Shown: in pieces, positions 34,684-41,620 of the stretch
How the letters are laid out: every line of letters starts with the position of its first letter
Numbering within the stretch: the first letter of the stretch is position 1
Assembly (NCBI RefSeq): GCF_029263665.1
Contig: NZ_JAJUFQ010000012.1
Coordinates: forward strand, 62,001-126,000
DNA from: Halomonas sp.
GTDB taxonomy: Bacteria > Pseudomonadota > Gammaproteobacteria > Pseudomonadales > Halomonadaceae
Length of the DNA: 64,000 nucleotides
Direction: 5' to 3'
Made by a program: the position numbers and the translations under genes
Notes under the pieces: model-generated
Told to the model about the DNA's origin: nothing
The model's database searches: none
What the model saw: only the letters and a program-made list of their open reading frames with translations

Positions 34684-35346
34684 ATGGCGATTGAAGACAC
34701 TGTTGTTCGACGTATCGAAGAGCTTCTGGACGAATCATCGCAGCTCCGAAGAGGAAACGAATACGGGCAAGCATCCTCAATTCAGCATGCAGAGAAGTGT
34801 AAGGGTTGGATTGCTGCCGCCTCGAACATCGTGGAGCTGCTCGTTCCCGATGCAAATTCGGGGTATAGAAGGGTAGCCGACAGAATTCGTGAGCACGACT
34901 ACGGGTACGTGATACCGCAGGGCGTCGGTGAGATGTCGGAAGTTCTCACTAACCTGCTAAGGGATGCACAGGCAGGGCTAGTCGCTTCCGTAGCTGATAA
35001 TGCGCGAGCCGAAATCTTCGACGATTTCCTTGATCATGCGAAGCTGTACCTAAAACAGGGGCGGAAGAATGAAGCGGGCGTCATTGCCGGAGTGGTGTTC
35101 GAGGACTCCCTCCGCCGCGTTTGCCGAAAGAGTGGCATCGATGAAAATGGACAGAAGCTCGATGCGCTGATTAGCGAGCTCGCAAAATCCGGATACCTGT
35201 CGGCCACAAAAGCAAAACGCGCTCGCGTGTCGGCAGACGTGAGGACGAAAGCAACCCATGCCCAGTGGGATGAGTTTGATGAGTCAGATGTTAGGACTAC
35301 GATTGAATTCGCTACCGATTTCATCACTAATCACCTTGAGGGGTAG
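34684..35346 (+). CDS. Unknown helical protein, cassette gene 2
   Basis: A 220-residue, mostly helical protein. The C-terminal half has VAGVVFEDSLRRVCRKSGI (as GVVFEDSLRRVCRKSGI), KLDALISELAKSGYLSATKA and THAQWDEFDESDVRTTIEFA. This pattern recurs in proteins of unknown role and is reminiscent of HEPN/DUF4145-type helical domains. No catalytic motif can be named with confidence. The N-terminal half (ELLDESSQLRRGNEYGQASS) is also helical. A GAGG site precedes the ATG, 18 bases after attC-like site 1. No attC follows directly. Confidence 0.65.
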   Translation: MAIEDTVVRRIEELLDESSQLRRGNEYGQASSIQHAEKCKGWIAAASNIVELLVPDANSGYRRVADRIREHDYGYVIPQGVGEMSEVLTNLLRDAQAGLVASVADNARAEIFDDFLDHAKLYLKQGRKNEAGVIAGVVFEDSLRRVCRKSGIDENGQKLDALISELAKSGYLSATKAKRARVSADVRTKATHAQWDEFDESDVRTTIEFATDFITNHLEG

Positions 35347-35707
35347 TCAGGTCTCACCCCATGGGCAGCACATAATTTCAAGTTTCAGCCGACTGCATCG
35401 CTGCGGATGAGCTTCGCGCTATATCGACATGTTCTGAACGTCAACCTCTGGCCGAGGCTGTGTGAGGAACTTTAGTCAATGCTGATTGGATTGCTTAGGC
35501 AGTTGACGACCCAAAGCTGGCTTTCCGGAATATGCTGCAGGCACGGTTATTGGGAATAGGCTGCAGAGGTGCTCTTGATGAATATGAAAACAACAATGCC
35601 ATAGCGGACTCAGCCTTTGCGCGTTTTTTGACTTGATCCCGTATGCACGTTCATCCAATGTCATAGCGTGTAGCCTAATCACTGTTAGCCTGAGTAGAGA
35701 TCGAAGT
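35347..35707. other. Spacer between cassette genes 2 and 3 with one interspersed repeat
   Basis: No gene and no clear attC. Bases 35498-35545 contain ttgacgacccaaagctggct, a relative of the actgacgtcccaaagcggcc motif at 38100-38120. A lone GTTAGCC at 35684-35690 has no pairing partner that I can find. Confidence 0.5.
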
Positions 35708-36667
35708 ATGGCTGTAAATAATCAATACCAATCATTGCTGAGATCCAAGGTGGTCTCTGCAATCTCTCAAGCAAAGGCTGCGTCTGGATTCAGTCATCAA
35801 GGTGTAAAAGGAACGGTTCTGGAAATACTGGTGGGGCAGCTATTTGGTCCATTGCTTCCCGCTGACATTGGTGTGGGTACTGGACAAATAATCGATAGTT
35901 ATAGTGGAAGGATTTCTGGTCAAATAGACATCTTATTATACAATAGAGCTGTTCTCCCACCCATTTTGATGGATGAAAAGGTTGGTATATTCCCGGTTGA
36001 GTCGGTCCTTTATACCATTGAGGTAAAAACAACCCTTAATGCCACAGAGCTGAAGGGGGCGCATGAAAGTGCAAAGAACTTAGCACAAAACTTTGGCTAT
36101 TTGCCTGGGCTAAAAGATGATGCGGGCAAAGAGAGGCACCACTCCATTGAAAAACTAAGATCTGTCGTTTTTGCTCTAGATTCAGATTTAACTGGCAATC
36201 GTCTTAACGAAGCTGAGAGATATAGGAAGTTATATGGAGATGAAGCTGCCCACCTTCGGGCTATTTGTGTGGCTGGTAAAGAATATTGGTATGACAATGG
36301 AAACTACTGGGTCGGGTTCAAAGATGGGGAGGATTACGATGAAGTTCTGGCATTTATAGGTGGGGTTACCAACACATACCGCTCTGTATCTGACAGCCGA
36401 GGATTGCCATGCCTCGGTCACTATATCGTACCAGAAGCGAAAGCATTTGTTGCTACCAAATCCCGTGATGTAGCCACTGTGCAAGTGAGTTGCGAGGGAT
36501 GCGGTTTGGTGGGGGAGATAGTTCCTGAGATTGGAAATATAGACCTCACAGTAAATGGCGCCTTAACTGCGAGCGATAAGTGCCCGAACTGTGGTGGAAT
36601 AATGCAATCGGAAAGTAGCACTTATATTTTTAAGCGGGGAAAGTTTGTTAACGATGATCAGATCTAA
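35708..36667 (+). CDS. DUF6602-like nuclease-fold protein, cassette gene 3
   Basis: A 319-residue protein. The N-terminal 200 residues resemble DUF6602: GVKGTVLEILVGQLFGPLLP, GTGQIIDSYSGRISGQIDIL, FPVESVLYTIEVKTTLNATE. The D-x9-20-ExK arrangement (QID…IEVKTT) is typical of the restriction-endonuclease (PD-ExK) fold. The C-terminus carries a zinc ribbon with two Cys pairs (CEGCG and CPNCG). Together they suggest a DNA- or RNA-acting nuclease, perhaps for defence; that is inference. The ATG at 35708 is preferred to 35633 because family members begin near this point. An attC-like site follows ten bases after the stop. Confidence 0.75.
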   Translation: MAVNNQYQSLLRSKVVSAISQAKAASGFSHQGVKGTVLEILVGQLFGPLLPADIGVGTGQIIDSYSGRISGQIDILLYNRAVLPPILMDEKVGIFPVESVLYTIEVKTTLNATELKGAHESAKNLAQNFGYLPGLKDDAGKERHHSIEKLRSVVFALDSDLTGNRLNEAERYRKLYGDEAAHLRAICVAGKEYWYDNGNYWVGFKDGEDYDEVLAFIGGVTNTYRSVSDSRGLPCLGHYIVPEAKAFVATKSRDVATVQVSCEGCGLVGEIVPEIGNIDLTVNGALTASDKCPNCGGIMQSESSTYIFKRGKFVNDDQI

Positions 36668-36676
36668 TAATCGGCT

Positions 36677-36739
36677 GCACAACGACCGATTTTACACCGC
36701 TTTGTGGCTTTTAATCGGCGCGTGAGCCTGGCGTTAAAT
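36677..36739 (+). repeat. attC-like site 2
   Basis: 63 bp. The R''-type box is GCACAAC (one mismatch to RYYYAAC) and the R' box is GTTAAAT (perfect GTTRRRY). Inner arms cgaccgatt and aatcggcg pair with one unpaired base, the extrahelical base typical of attC sites. Confidence 0.82.
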
Positions 36740-37009
36740 CAGCAAATTCTGAAAGGCCGCTCTTGGCCGAATGCTTATTTTCAGGCTACTCTAATGGAAG
36801 AGGCAACTGGCAACTGGCAACCCTGAGCGGACATGTGGGGAAATGCAGCAGGCATGTGAACTTTGGATATGCAGTCTAATGGAAATTGGTAATTATACCT
36901 ATCAATGATTTAGCGTAGATTTTGTAGGCTGCATTTGTCGGAGGAGCGTGCCGGCACGTTCCTCCAATCATAATATCAGCAGTTTAATACCTGTTAGGAG
37001 GGAGTTGAC
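36740..37009. other. Spacer with an interspersed repeat copy
   Basis: Bases 36781-36810 (tcaggctactctaatggaag, then aggcaactgg) are nearly identical to 38075-38104. The preceding ccgctcttggccgaatgc is related to 40089-40099. No gene is seen. An AGGAGG site at the end serves the next gene. Confidence 0.65.
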
Positions 37010-37930
37010 GTGATCAAGCCACACGATGAAAAGGAAGTGTCTGACGACTGTGTCGTGCATGATCACCCTGTTCCTCCAGAAGAGCTCGCTAGATATAGTG
37101 TTGACCGAGATCCTTATTCTGAGGCCGATATTGCAAGCTATGTTGAGGGCCAGGCTCGTGATGAAGAAGTTCAACACGTTGAGCGAATAAAAACAGAGGT
37201 TGTGCTAGGTGATACCTACGAAATGTGGGATGTAAGCACCGATAGTGGCCGTTGGTGGGTCATAACGAATCTCACCAACCTTTATTCCCAAAGGCATTTT
37301 CCAAGCCTTGACTACACTCTGTCGTTTCATATCGGGCTTATGATGCGCCTGAGAAGCCGGTCGGATAATGTCGACGCAGGAGAGCCAAGTCCATTCGATG
37401 AAGTTATTCGCCGCGAAGAGCAGGCTTCCCACAGGCATGAAACTGCTGTTGAGGCTGAAGATTACCAAACCGTCGGGATGTTGCTAAGGGAGGCTCTAAT
37501 TTCGTTGATTGGTGCATTAAGACGTAGAGCGGAGATATCAGAGGAAATAGAGCGGCCGCAAGATGCCAATTTTATTGGTTGGTCAAACGTTTTGATGAAC
37601 CAGTTGTGTTCTGGGAGTAGCAATAAGAATCTAAGGCAACATTTGAAGAGTGTCGCGAAAGAATCGTGGCAGTTGGTGAACTGGCTCACGCACTCTAGAA
37701 ATGCCAATAAGACAGCCTCTTCTATAGCAATTCATTCTTGCCAAACGGTAATTGGTCATTTTATCCAGATTTTGGAAAGGAGCCGGATTGATAAGAACGA
37801 GGAGTGCCCGGTTTGTAAGTCACGGAACATTAGAACCCATTTCGATATTTCCATGGGTGACGATGGTGAATACTTCTCGAGTTGTGGGGTGTGTGAATGG
37901 ACTGACCACCCAGGCGCAGTGGGAGAATGA
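37010..37930 (+). CDS. Unknown protein with C-terminal zinc ribbon, cassette gene 4
   Basis: A 306-residue protein with a GTG start behind a strong AGGAGG site. The first 100 residues are acidic and include a compact segment (MWDVSTDSGRWWVITNLTNL) seen in proteins of unknown role. The middle is helical (LLREALISLIGALRRRAEIS, NLRQHLKSVAKESWQLVNWL). It ends in a zinc ribbon with CPVC and CGVC. No enzyme family is recognised. It is AT-rich, same-strand and followed by an attC-like element, so it is cassette-borne. Confidence 0.7.
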   Translation: MIKPHDEKEVSDDCVVHDHPVPPEELARYSVDRDPYSEADIASYVEGQARDEEVQHVERIKTEVVLGDTYEMWDVSTDSGRWWVITNLTNLYSQRHFPSLDYTLSFHIGLMMRLRSRSDNVDAGEPSPFDEVIRREEQASHRHETAVEAEDYQTVGMLLREALISLIGALRRRAEISEEIERPQDANFIGWSNVLMNQLCSGSSNKNLRQHLKSVAKESWQLVNWLTHSRNANKTASSIAIHSCQTVIGHFIQILERSRIDKNEECPVCKSRNIRTHFDISMGDDGEYFSSCGVCEWTDHPGAVGE

Positions 37931-37949
37931 GCTGCAGAGAGGGGTTTAT

Positions 37950-38033
37950 GTCTAACCAGGCCAGTCACGGCGACGGCTACTGCATTGCGGCTTCGCCTTC
38001 ATTTCGTAGCCTCGCATGTTGCAGGCATTATAT
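37950..38033 (+). repeat. attC-like site 3
   Basis: 84 bp. R'' is GTCTAAC (perfect RYYYAAC); R' is ATTATAT in gcattatatc (first base changed). Long inner arms gcgacggctac and gtagcctcgc pair with one extra base, exactly the attC geometry. Confidence 0.8.
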
Positions 38034-38297
38034 CATCACTAGCTAAAATACCACTTTTGCCCGAGTGCCGATCTTCAGGCTACTCTGATGGAAGAGGCAA
38101 CTGACGTCCCAAAGCGGCCATGCTGGCAAAGGCAGCATGCTCGTTTATTGGTATTATATAGCCACACCAGAAAAAACGTCGAAAAAATAATGGCTTGATG
38201 TGGCGGCATAAAAATGCTGAACACGCACGCTCATTCAAGTCAATAAACGAGCGGGCTATCTAATACCTATTAGCGACAAATAAAAATTGGAGTACAA
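38034..38297. other. Spacer with interspersed repeat and two paired inverted repeats
   Basis: Repeat copy at 38075-38104. A perfect 12-bp inverted repeat (gctcgtttattg at 38139-38150, caataaacgagc at 38241-38252) is each time followed by a second arm (gtattatatagcc at 38152-38164, ggctatctaatac at 38254-38266). The second arms also pair, with one mismatch. No gene is seen; a GGAG site precedes 38298. Confidence 0.65.
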
Positions 38298-39086
38298 ATG
38301 ACAACCGACATCCGTGGGGATTTTAAGGAAGTTGAAGGGAAAATTGCCAGGCTGCTAGCCATCGGTGAGGAGTTTCATGGCAAGGACAGGGATTGGGCCC
38401 ATATGAAAAACAATGAAGATTGGGAGCGCAATCTTCACAAGATCCTCGATGACAGGAAACGGTCTTTCTTCGAAAGAATATATAGTGTTGGACGCGACAT
38501 GGGGCTTTTCATGTCCGATGCGCTGCTCTCAATCAATTACGACGTAAATACCTATCCAACCCTAACCTGTGTCATCGATAGGTTTAACGGATCTTGGATT
38601 GACTCTGATCTGATGCCCGTTATCGAAGAAGCGAAAAAAGTTCATGAAGAGTACGAACTAAACTGCTGGGCATTTAAGCAAATGGTAGTGATGTTCAAGG
38701 ATCAGATGCGTTTGGCGCAAGTGGTGAGAAGCACTTTAAATTCATTAAAAGAATCAGATCTATACAAACTTGAGAATGGAATTCCCGTGAATAATAAAAC
38801 TTCCAATATCTCGATAAGCAATGTTTCTGGAAGTAATATTTCAGTAGAATCTTCAAACGTAAATCAGCATATAGAAGGCACAGATGCCATTTTTGCTGAT
38901 CTGATGACTGCAATCGATGAGGCAGATATTGATCAGAAGGAAGCTCTCAAGATATGCGTTGAAGAAATGAGGAGTGCTCGGGGGGCATCCGGATTCGCTG
39001 CTGCATACAAGCAATTTATGACTTCTGCAGCGAATCATATGACGGTCGTTGCTCCTTTCATACCCGCACTGTCGGCATTACTTTGA
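38298..39086 (+). CDS. Unknown protein, cassette gene 5
   Basis: A 262-residue protein. The N-terminal 150 residues are helical and charged (FKEVEGKIARLLAIGEEFHG, RKRSFFERIYSVGRDMGLFM). A short Ser/Asn/Ile-rich linker follows (SNISISNVSGSNISVESSN), of the kind that joins sensor and effector parts in some defence proteins. It ends in a small helical domain (AIDEADIDQKEALKICVEEM) with a hydrophobic C-terminus that could touch a membrane (VVAPFIPALSALL). I do not recognise a family. A GGAG site precedes the ATG, and an attC-like site begins two bases after the stop. Confidence 0.68.
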   Translation: MTTDIRGDFKEVEGKIARLLAIGEEFHGKDRDWAHMKNNEDWERNLHKILDDRKRSFFERIYSVGRDMGLFMSDALLSINYDVNTYPTLTCVIDRFNGSWIDSDLMPVIEEAKKVHEEYELNCWAFKQMVVMFKDQMRLAQVVRSTLNSLKESDLYKLENGIPVNNKTSNISISNVSGSNISVESSNVNQHIEGTDAIFADLMTAIDEADIDQKEALKICVEEMRSARGASGFAAAYKQFMTSAANHMTVVAPFIPALSALL

Positions 39087-39087
39087 T

Positions 39088-39164
39088 CACTAACTAGGCC
39101 ATGCACCAGATGCCAATACCTCTGCTTCGCGCGGTTTTGCCACCGGTGGTGGCGGGCGTTAGCC
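39088..39164 (+). repeat. attC-like site 4
   Basis: 77 bp. The R''-type box is CACTAAC (first base off consensus) and the R' box is GTTAGCC. Inner arms near caccagatgcc and ggtggtggcg pair imperfectly around a variable loop. Confidence 0.7.
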
Positions 39165-39192
39165 GCCACCATAGTTCAGCATCGAGTTAAAT

Positions 39193-40014
39193 ATGAAAAT
39201 TGAAAATAGCCAAGATTTTTTTGAGTCAGAACCACCACAAACTGAGTTTTTGTTGTTATTCAAAGTTTCATCATATGAAAGGCTTCTGCAAATGCAGAAA
39301 GGTCTTTTGTATATGAATAGCTTGGATTATTTTTCTAACTTAAAAGATGAAGAGTCACTAGCACTAAGAGTCGATGAACTGGAAGAAATATACGGTATCT
39401 TACGTGCTGGTCCAAATGAAAAAGGCTTCACTACTCTTTCTCTTAAGATAAATAATGGAGAGGAAATGGACCTAGGTTCTGAAGCAATACTTACAGCGAA
39501 GTTTCCGCGACCAAAAAATACTATGCTGTTTTGTATGGGGGCATTGGCTGATGGCCAAGACGGGGTGATTCCAGGTGAAATAGACAATCAGATTATCTTT
39601 GATAAGCGATTTCTTGAATTTGGCTCACATATGCTTCTGATAAACAATTCTACAGAATTCTCAAAACGCATCAATACAGCATTGGCTCAAGAGGCTTCCG
39701 CGGCTTCCGCTTTTGGCTCTAAGTTTTTCCATGACGGATATGGATTGGTAGGCTACAAAGATTTAGAAAACTATTCGGGGGCGATAGGTTTATACACTAA
39801 AGATTCTAAATATTCATGGCAAATGGAATTTAGGATTTCTTTCGGTGTAGAAAGTAGGTATTTGAATAGCAAAGGAGCTTTTGAGTTCAATGTCGGTGAT
39901 TTAACAGATATTAGTCAAATCATCCCTGTGCAAGCATTAATTGATGAGCCAATGAGGGTCAAAAGAAGGACATTTGTTAAAGTCGGTGATACTTACAAAC
40001 AAATCAGCGGCTAA
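39193..40014 (+). CDS. Unknown protein, cassette gene 6 (DUF2971-like start)
   Basis: A 273-residue protein. The opening LFKVSSYERLLQMQKGLLYM and NSLDYFSNLKDEESLALRVD recall DUF2971-type cassette proteins ('fixed on F/Y-rich start, then E/D switch'). The rest is mixed alpha/beta (FDKRFLEFGSHMLLINNSTE, YSGAIGLYTKDSKYSWQMEF) with no recognised motif. Its TAA stop lies inside the R'' box of attC-like site 5, a typical tight cassette layout. Function unknown. Confidence 0.7.
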   Translation: MKIENSQDFFESEPPQTEFLLLFKVSSYERLLQMQKGLLYMNSLDYFSNLKDEESLALRVDELEEIYGILRAGPNEKGFTTLSLKINNGEEMDLGSEAILTAKFPRPKNTMLFCMGALADGQDGVIPGEIDNQIIFDKRFLEFGSHMLLINNSTEFSKRINTALAQEASAASAFGSKFFHDGYGLVGYKDLENYSGAIGLYTKDSKYSWQMEFRISFGVESRYLNSKGAFEFNVGDLTDISQIIPVQALIDEPMRVKRRTFVKVGDTYKQISG

Positions 40015-40064
40015 CAAGTGCTTCAAATGGGACGCCTACGGCGCCCCTTAAGCAAGCGTTATAT
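40009..40064 (+). repeat. attC-like site 5
   Basis: 56 bp and the clearest of the set. R'' is GGCTAAC in ggctaacaag and R' is GTTATAT in gcgttatatc. Inner arms gggacgcc and ggcgcccc pair with a single extrahelical A, and outer arms tgctt / aagca also pair. Confidence 0.88.
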
Positions 40065-40139
40065 CAGAGACACCTAAAAGGCAGCTTTTGGCCGAAAAGA
40101 GACGTCAGTCTCTACTAGACCCAAAGCTCCCAACAACCC

Positions 40140-40529
40140 TCAAACCTGCTCAGCAATGGCACTCTTGTCGATGATCGACCACACGGCCTTGATCCTTCCA
40201 TCATCATCGAATTCATAGAACACATTCTCTTCGAATTGTACGGGCTTACCGTTGACGGGGAGCCCGAACAGCATGCCGATGGGGGGGCAGTTGAACTGCA
40301 GGCGGCTGGCGATATGTGGGGGCTGTGAGACCAGCAGGGCGACGTCAAAGTAGAGATTCGCAATGGCCGCAAAATCACCTTCCAGCATGGCACGGTAGCC
40401 GCTCAGCCCTAGGGCTTTCCCACTATGGCTGACGTTCTCGCTGACATAGTGTCCCAGGTTGTCCCAGTCCTGTTGGTTCAGGCATTCGATGTAGCCGCGA
40501 TAGCGGGCCGACAGTTCGTCGCTGTTCAT
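40140..40529 (-). CDS. SnoaL-like (NTF2-fold) protein, copy 1
   Basis: A 129-residue SnoaL/ester-cyclase-type protein: ARYRGYIECLNQQDWDNLGH, GYRAMLEGDFAAIANLYFDV, PVQFEENVFYEFDDDGRIKA. It is about 93% identical to the gene at 41088-41477 and runs in the opposite direction to the cassette genes. A GAGG site precedes the ATG. The fold holds a small hydrophobic ligand; the activity is unknown. Upstream sequence is shared with copy 2 for about 60 bases, so the duplication includes the promoter region. Confidence 0.83.
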   Translation of the reverse strand: MNSDELSARYRGYIECLNQQDWDNLGHYVSENVSHSGKALGLSGYRAMLEGDFAAIANLYFDVALLVSQPPHIASRLQFNCPPIGMLFGLPVNGKPVQFEENVFYEFDDDGRIKAVWSIIDKSAIAEQV

Positions 40530-40672
40530 TGCTTTACCTCATTCACTTGCTCCCGCTCAATGTTTCAGGGTGGAGGTATCTTGTAAGTAAGTACTCGCTT
40601 GTCAGGTGCGTCAGGAAGCCGTTCTTGAAGGATCGGAGAAGGAAGTCGCAGAAACTTCTAGAGAATCACGAA

Positions 40673-40790
40673 AGTAAGTGCTTACACCAAGCTCTGTGAA
40701 ATCAGTAATGAGAAAGTCAGATGAGTCTTTATTCTACAAATGGCTAGCGCTGTTTCATCTGTGTTAACTTTTATTTTTTGCTGAAACGCG
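40673..40790. repeat. ~110-bp repeat, right copy (pair with 33250-33362)
   Basis: Right-hand partner of the repeat at 33250-33362, in the same orientation and about 75-80% alike by eye. It lies between the two intact SnoaL-like genes, so it belongs to the duplicated block that borders the array. Confidence 0.8.
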
Positions 40791-40899
40791 CTAAATTTCT
40801 GATGTGAAAGATATCTCAAGAGCGAGGAGGGATAGAGGTCAGGAAACGTTGTTTTTAATTAATGTGTATATATAAAAAATAGTGCGCGTAGGGGATGTT

Positions 40900-41040
40900 A
40901 TGAAAATTTTTATTGTTGCAATTGCTTTGGTGTTGGTGAGTGGTACAGCATTGGCTCACGGTGGTGGATGCCGGAAAAGCTCTCCTCCTGGGCAGTGCTG
41001 CCATATGGATAATAGCGTTGGGAAAGTGCATTGCCATTAG
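40900..41040 (+). CDS. Small secreted His/Cys-rich protein (46 residues)
   Basis: A short gene with ATG at 40900 behind a GGGG purine stretch, ending at TAG 41040. The first 20 residues are a textbook signal peptide (MKIFIVAIALVLVSGTALA). The 27-residue mature peptide begins HGGGCRKSS and ends VGKVHCH, with CC-H in between. The spacing resembles YHYH-type secreted peptides (HxGG…HxD…G…HCH), which suggests metal binding. It sits between the two SnoaL-like copies. Function unknown. Confidence 0.6.
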   Translation: MKIFIVAIALVLVSGTALAHGGGCRKSSPPGQCCHMDNSVGKVHCH

Positions 41041-41087
41041 TAGTGTGATTGAGAAAACCTGCTGACACCTTAAAGTGTCAACAACCC

Positions 41088-41477
41088 TCATACCTGCTCA
41101 GCAATAGCACTCTTGTCGATGATCGACCACACGGCCTTGATCCTTCCATCATCATCGAATTCATAGAACACATTCTCTTCGAATTGCACGGGCTTGCCGT
41201 TGACGGGGAGCCCGAACAGCATGCCGATGGGGGTGCAATCGAATTTCAGGCGGCTGGCGATATGCGGGGGTTGTGAGACGAGCAGGGCGACGTTGAAGTG
41301 AAGGTCCGGAATGGCTGCAAAGTCGCCTTCCAGCATGGCGCGATAGCCACTCAGGCCTAGGGTTTTGCCATTGTGGCTGACGTTCTCGCTGACATAGCGC
41401 CCCAGGTTGTCCCAGTCCTGTTGGTTCAGGCATTCGATGTAGCCGCGATAGCGGGCCGACAGTTCGTCGCTGTTCAT
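41088..41477 (-). CDS. SnoaL-like (NTF2-fold) protein, copy 2
   Basis: A 129-residue near-duplicate of the protein at 40140-40529. It differs in about nine residues, for example RYVSENVSHNGK versus HYVSENVSHSGK, and FDCTPIG versus FNCPPIG. A strong GGAGG site precedes the ATG. The two genes and their upstream 60 bases were duplicated, with a small secreted-protein gene between them. Catalytic residues cannot be named. Confidence 0.83.
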   Translation of the reverse strand: MNSDELSARYRGYIECLNQQDWDNLGRYVSENVSHNGKTLGLSGYRAMLEGDFAAIPDLHFNVALLVSQPPHIASRLKFDCTPIGMLFGLPVNGKPVQFEENVFYEFDDDGRIKAVWSIIDKSAIAEQV

Positions 41478-41620
41478 GGCGTTACCTCCTTGCTTGCACC
41501 CCGCTCAATGTAGTCGGGTGAGGTCATCCTGCAAGTCAGTGCCCGCTTTGTGGCTGCGATATATTTCCTGGTGTCACCTTCTCGCCGCAAGCTGGTTTCA
41601 CCACCCCCTTCGAGCATGGC

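Noticed and set aside
35584..35690. Possible attC ending at GTTAGCC (35684-35690)
   Set aside because: No pairing arms or R'' box could be found in the preceding 100 bases.
33100..41000. Search for an integron integrase beside the cassette array
   Set aside because: No tyrosine recombinase motifs (R…HxxR…Y) were found in any frame of the window, so the array was described as lacking an integrase.
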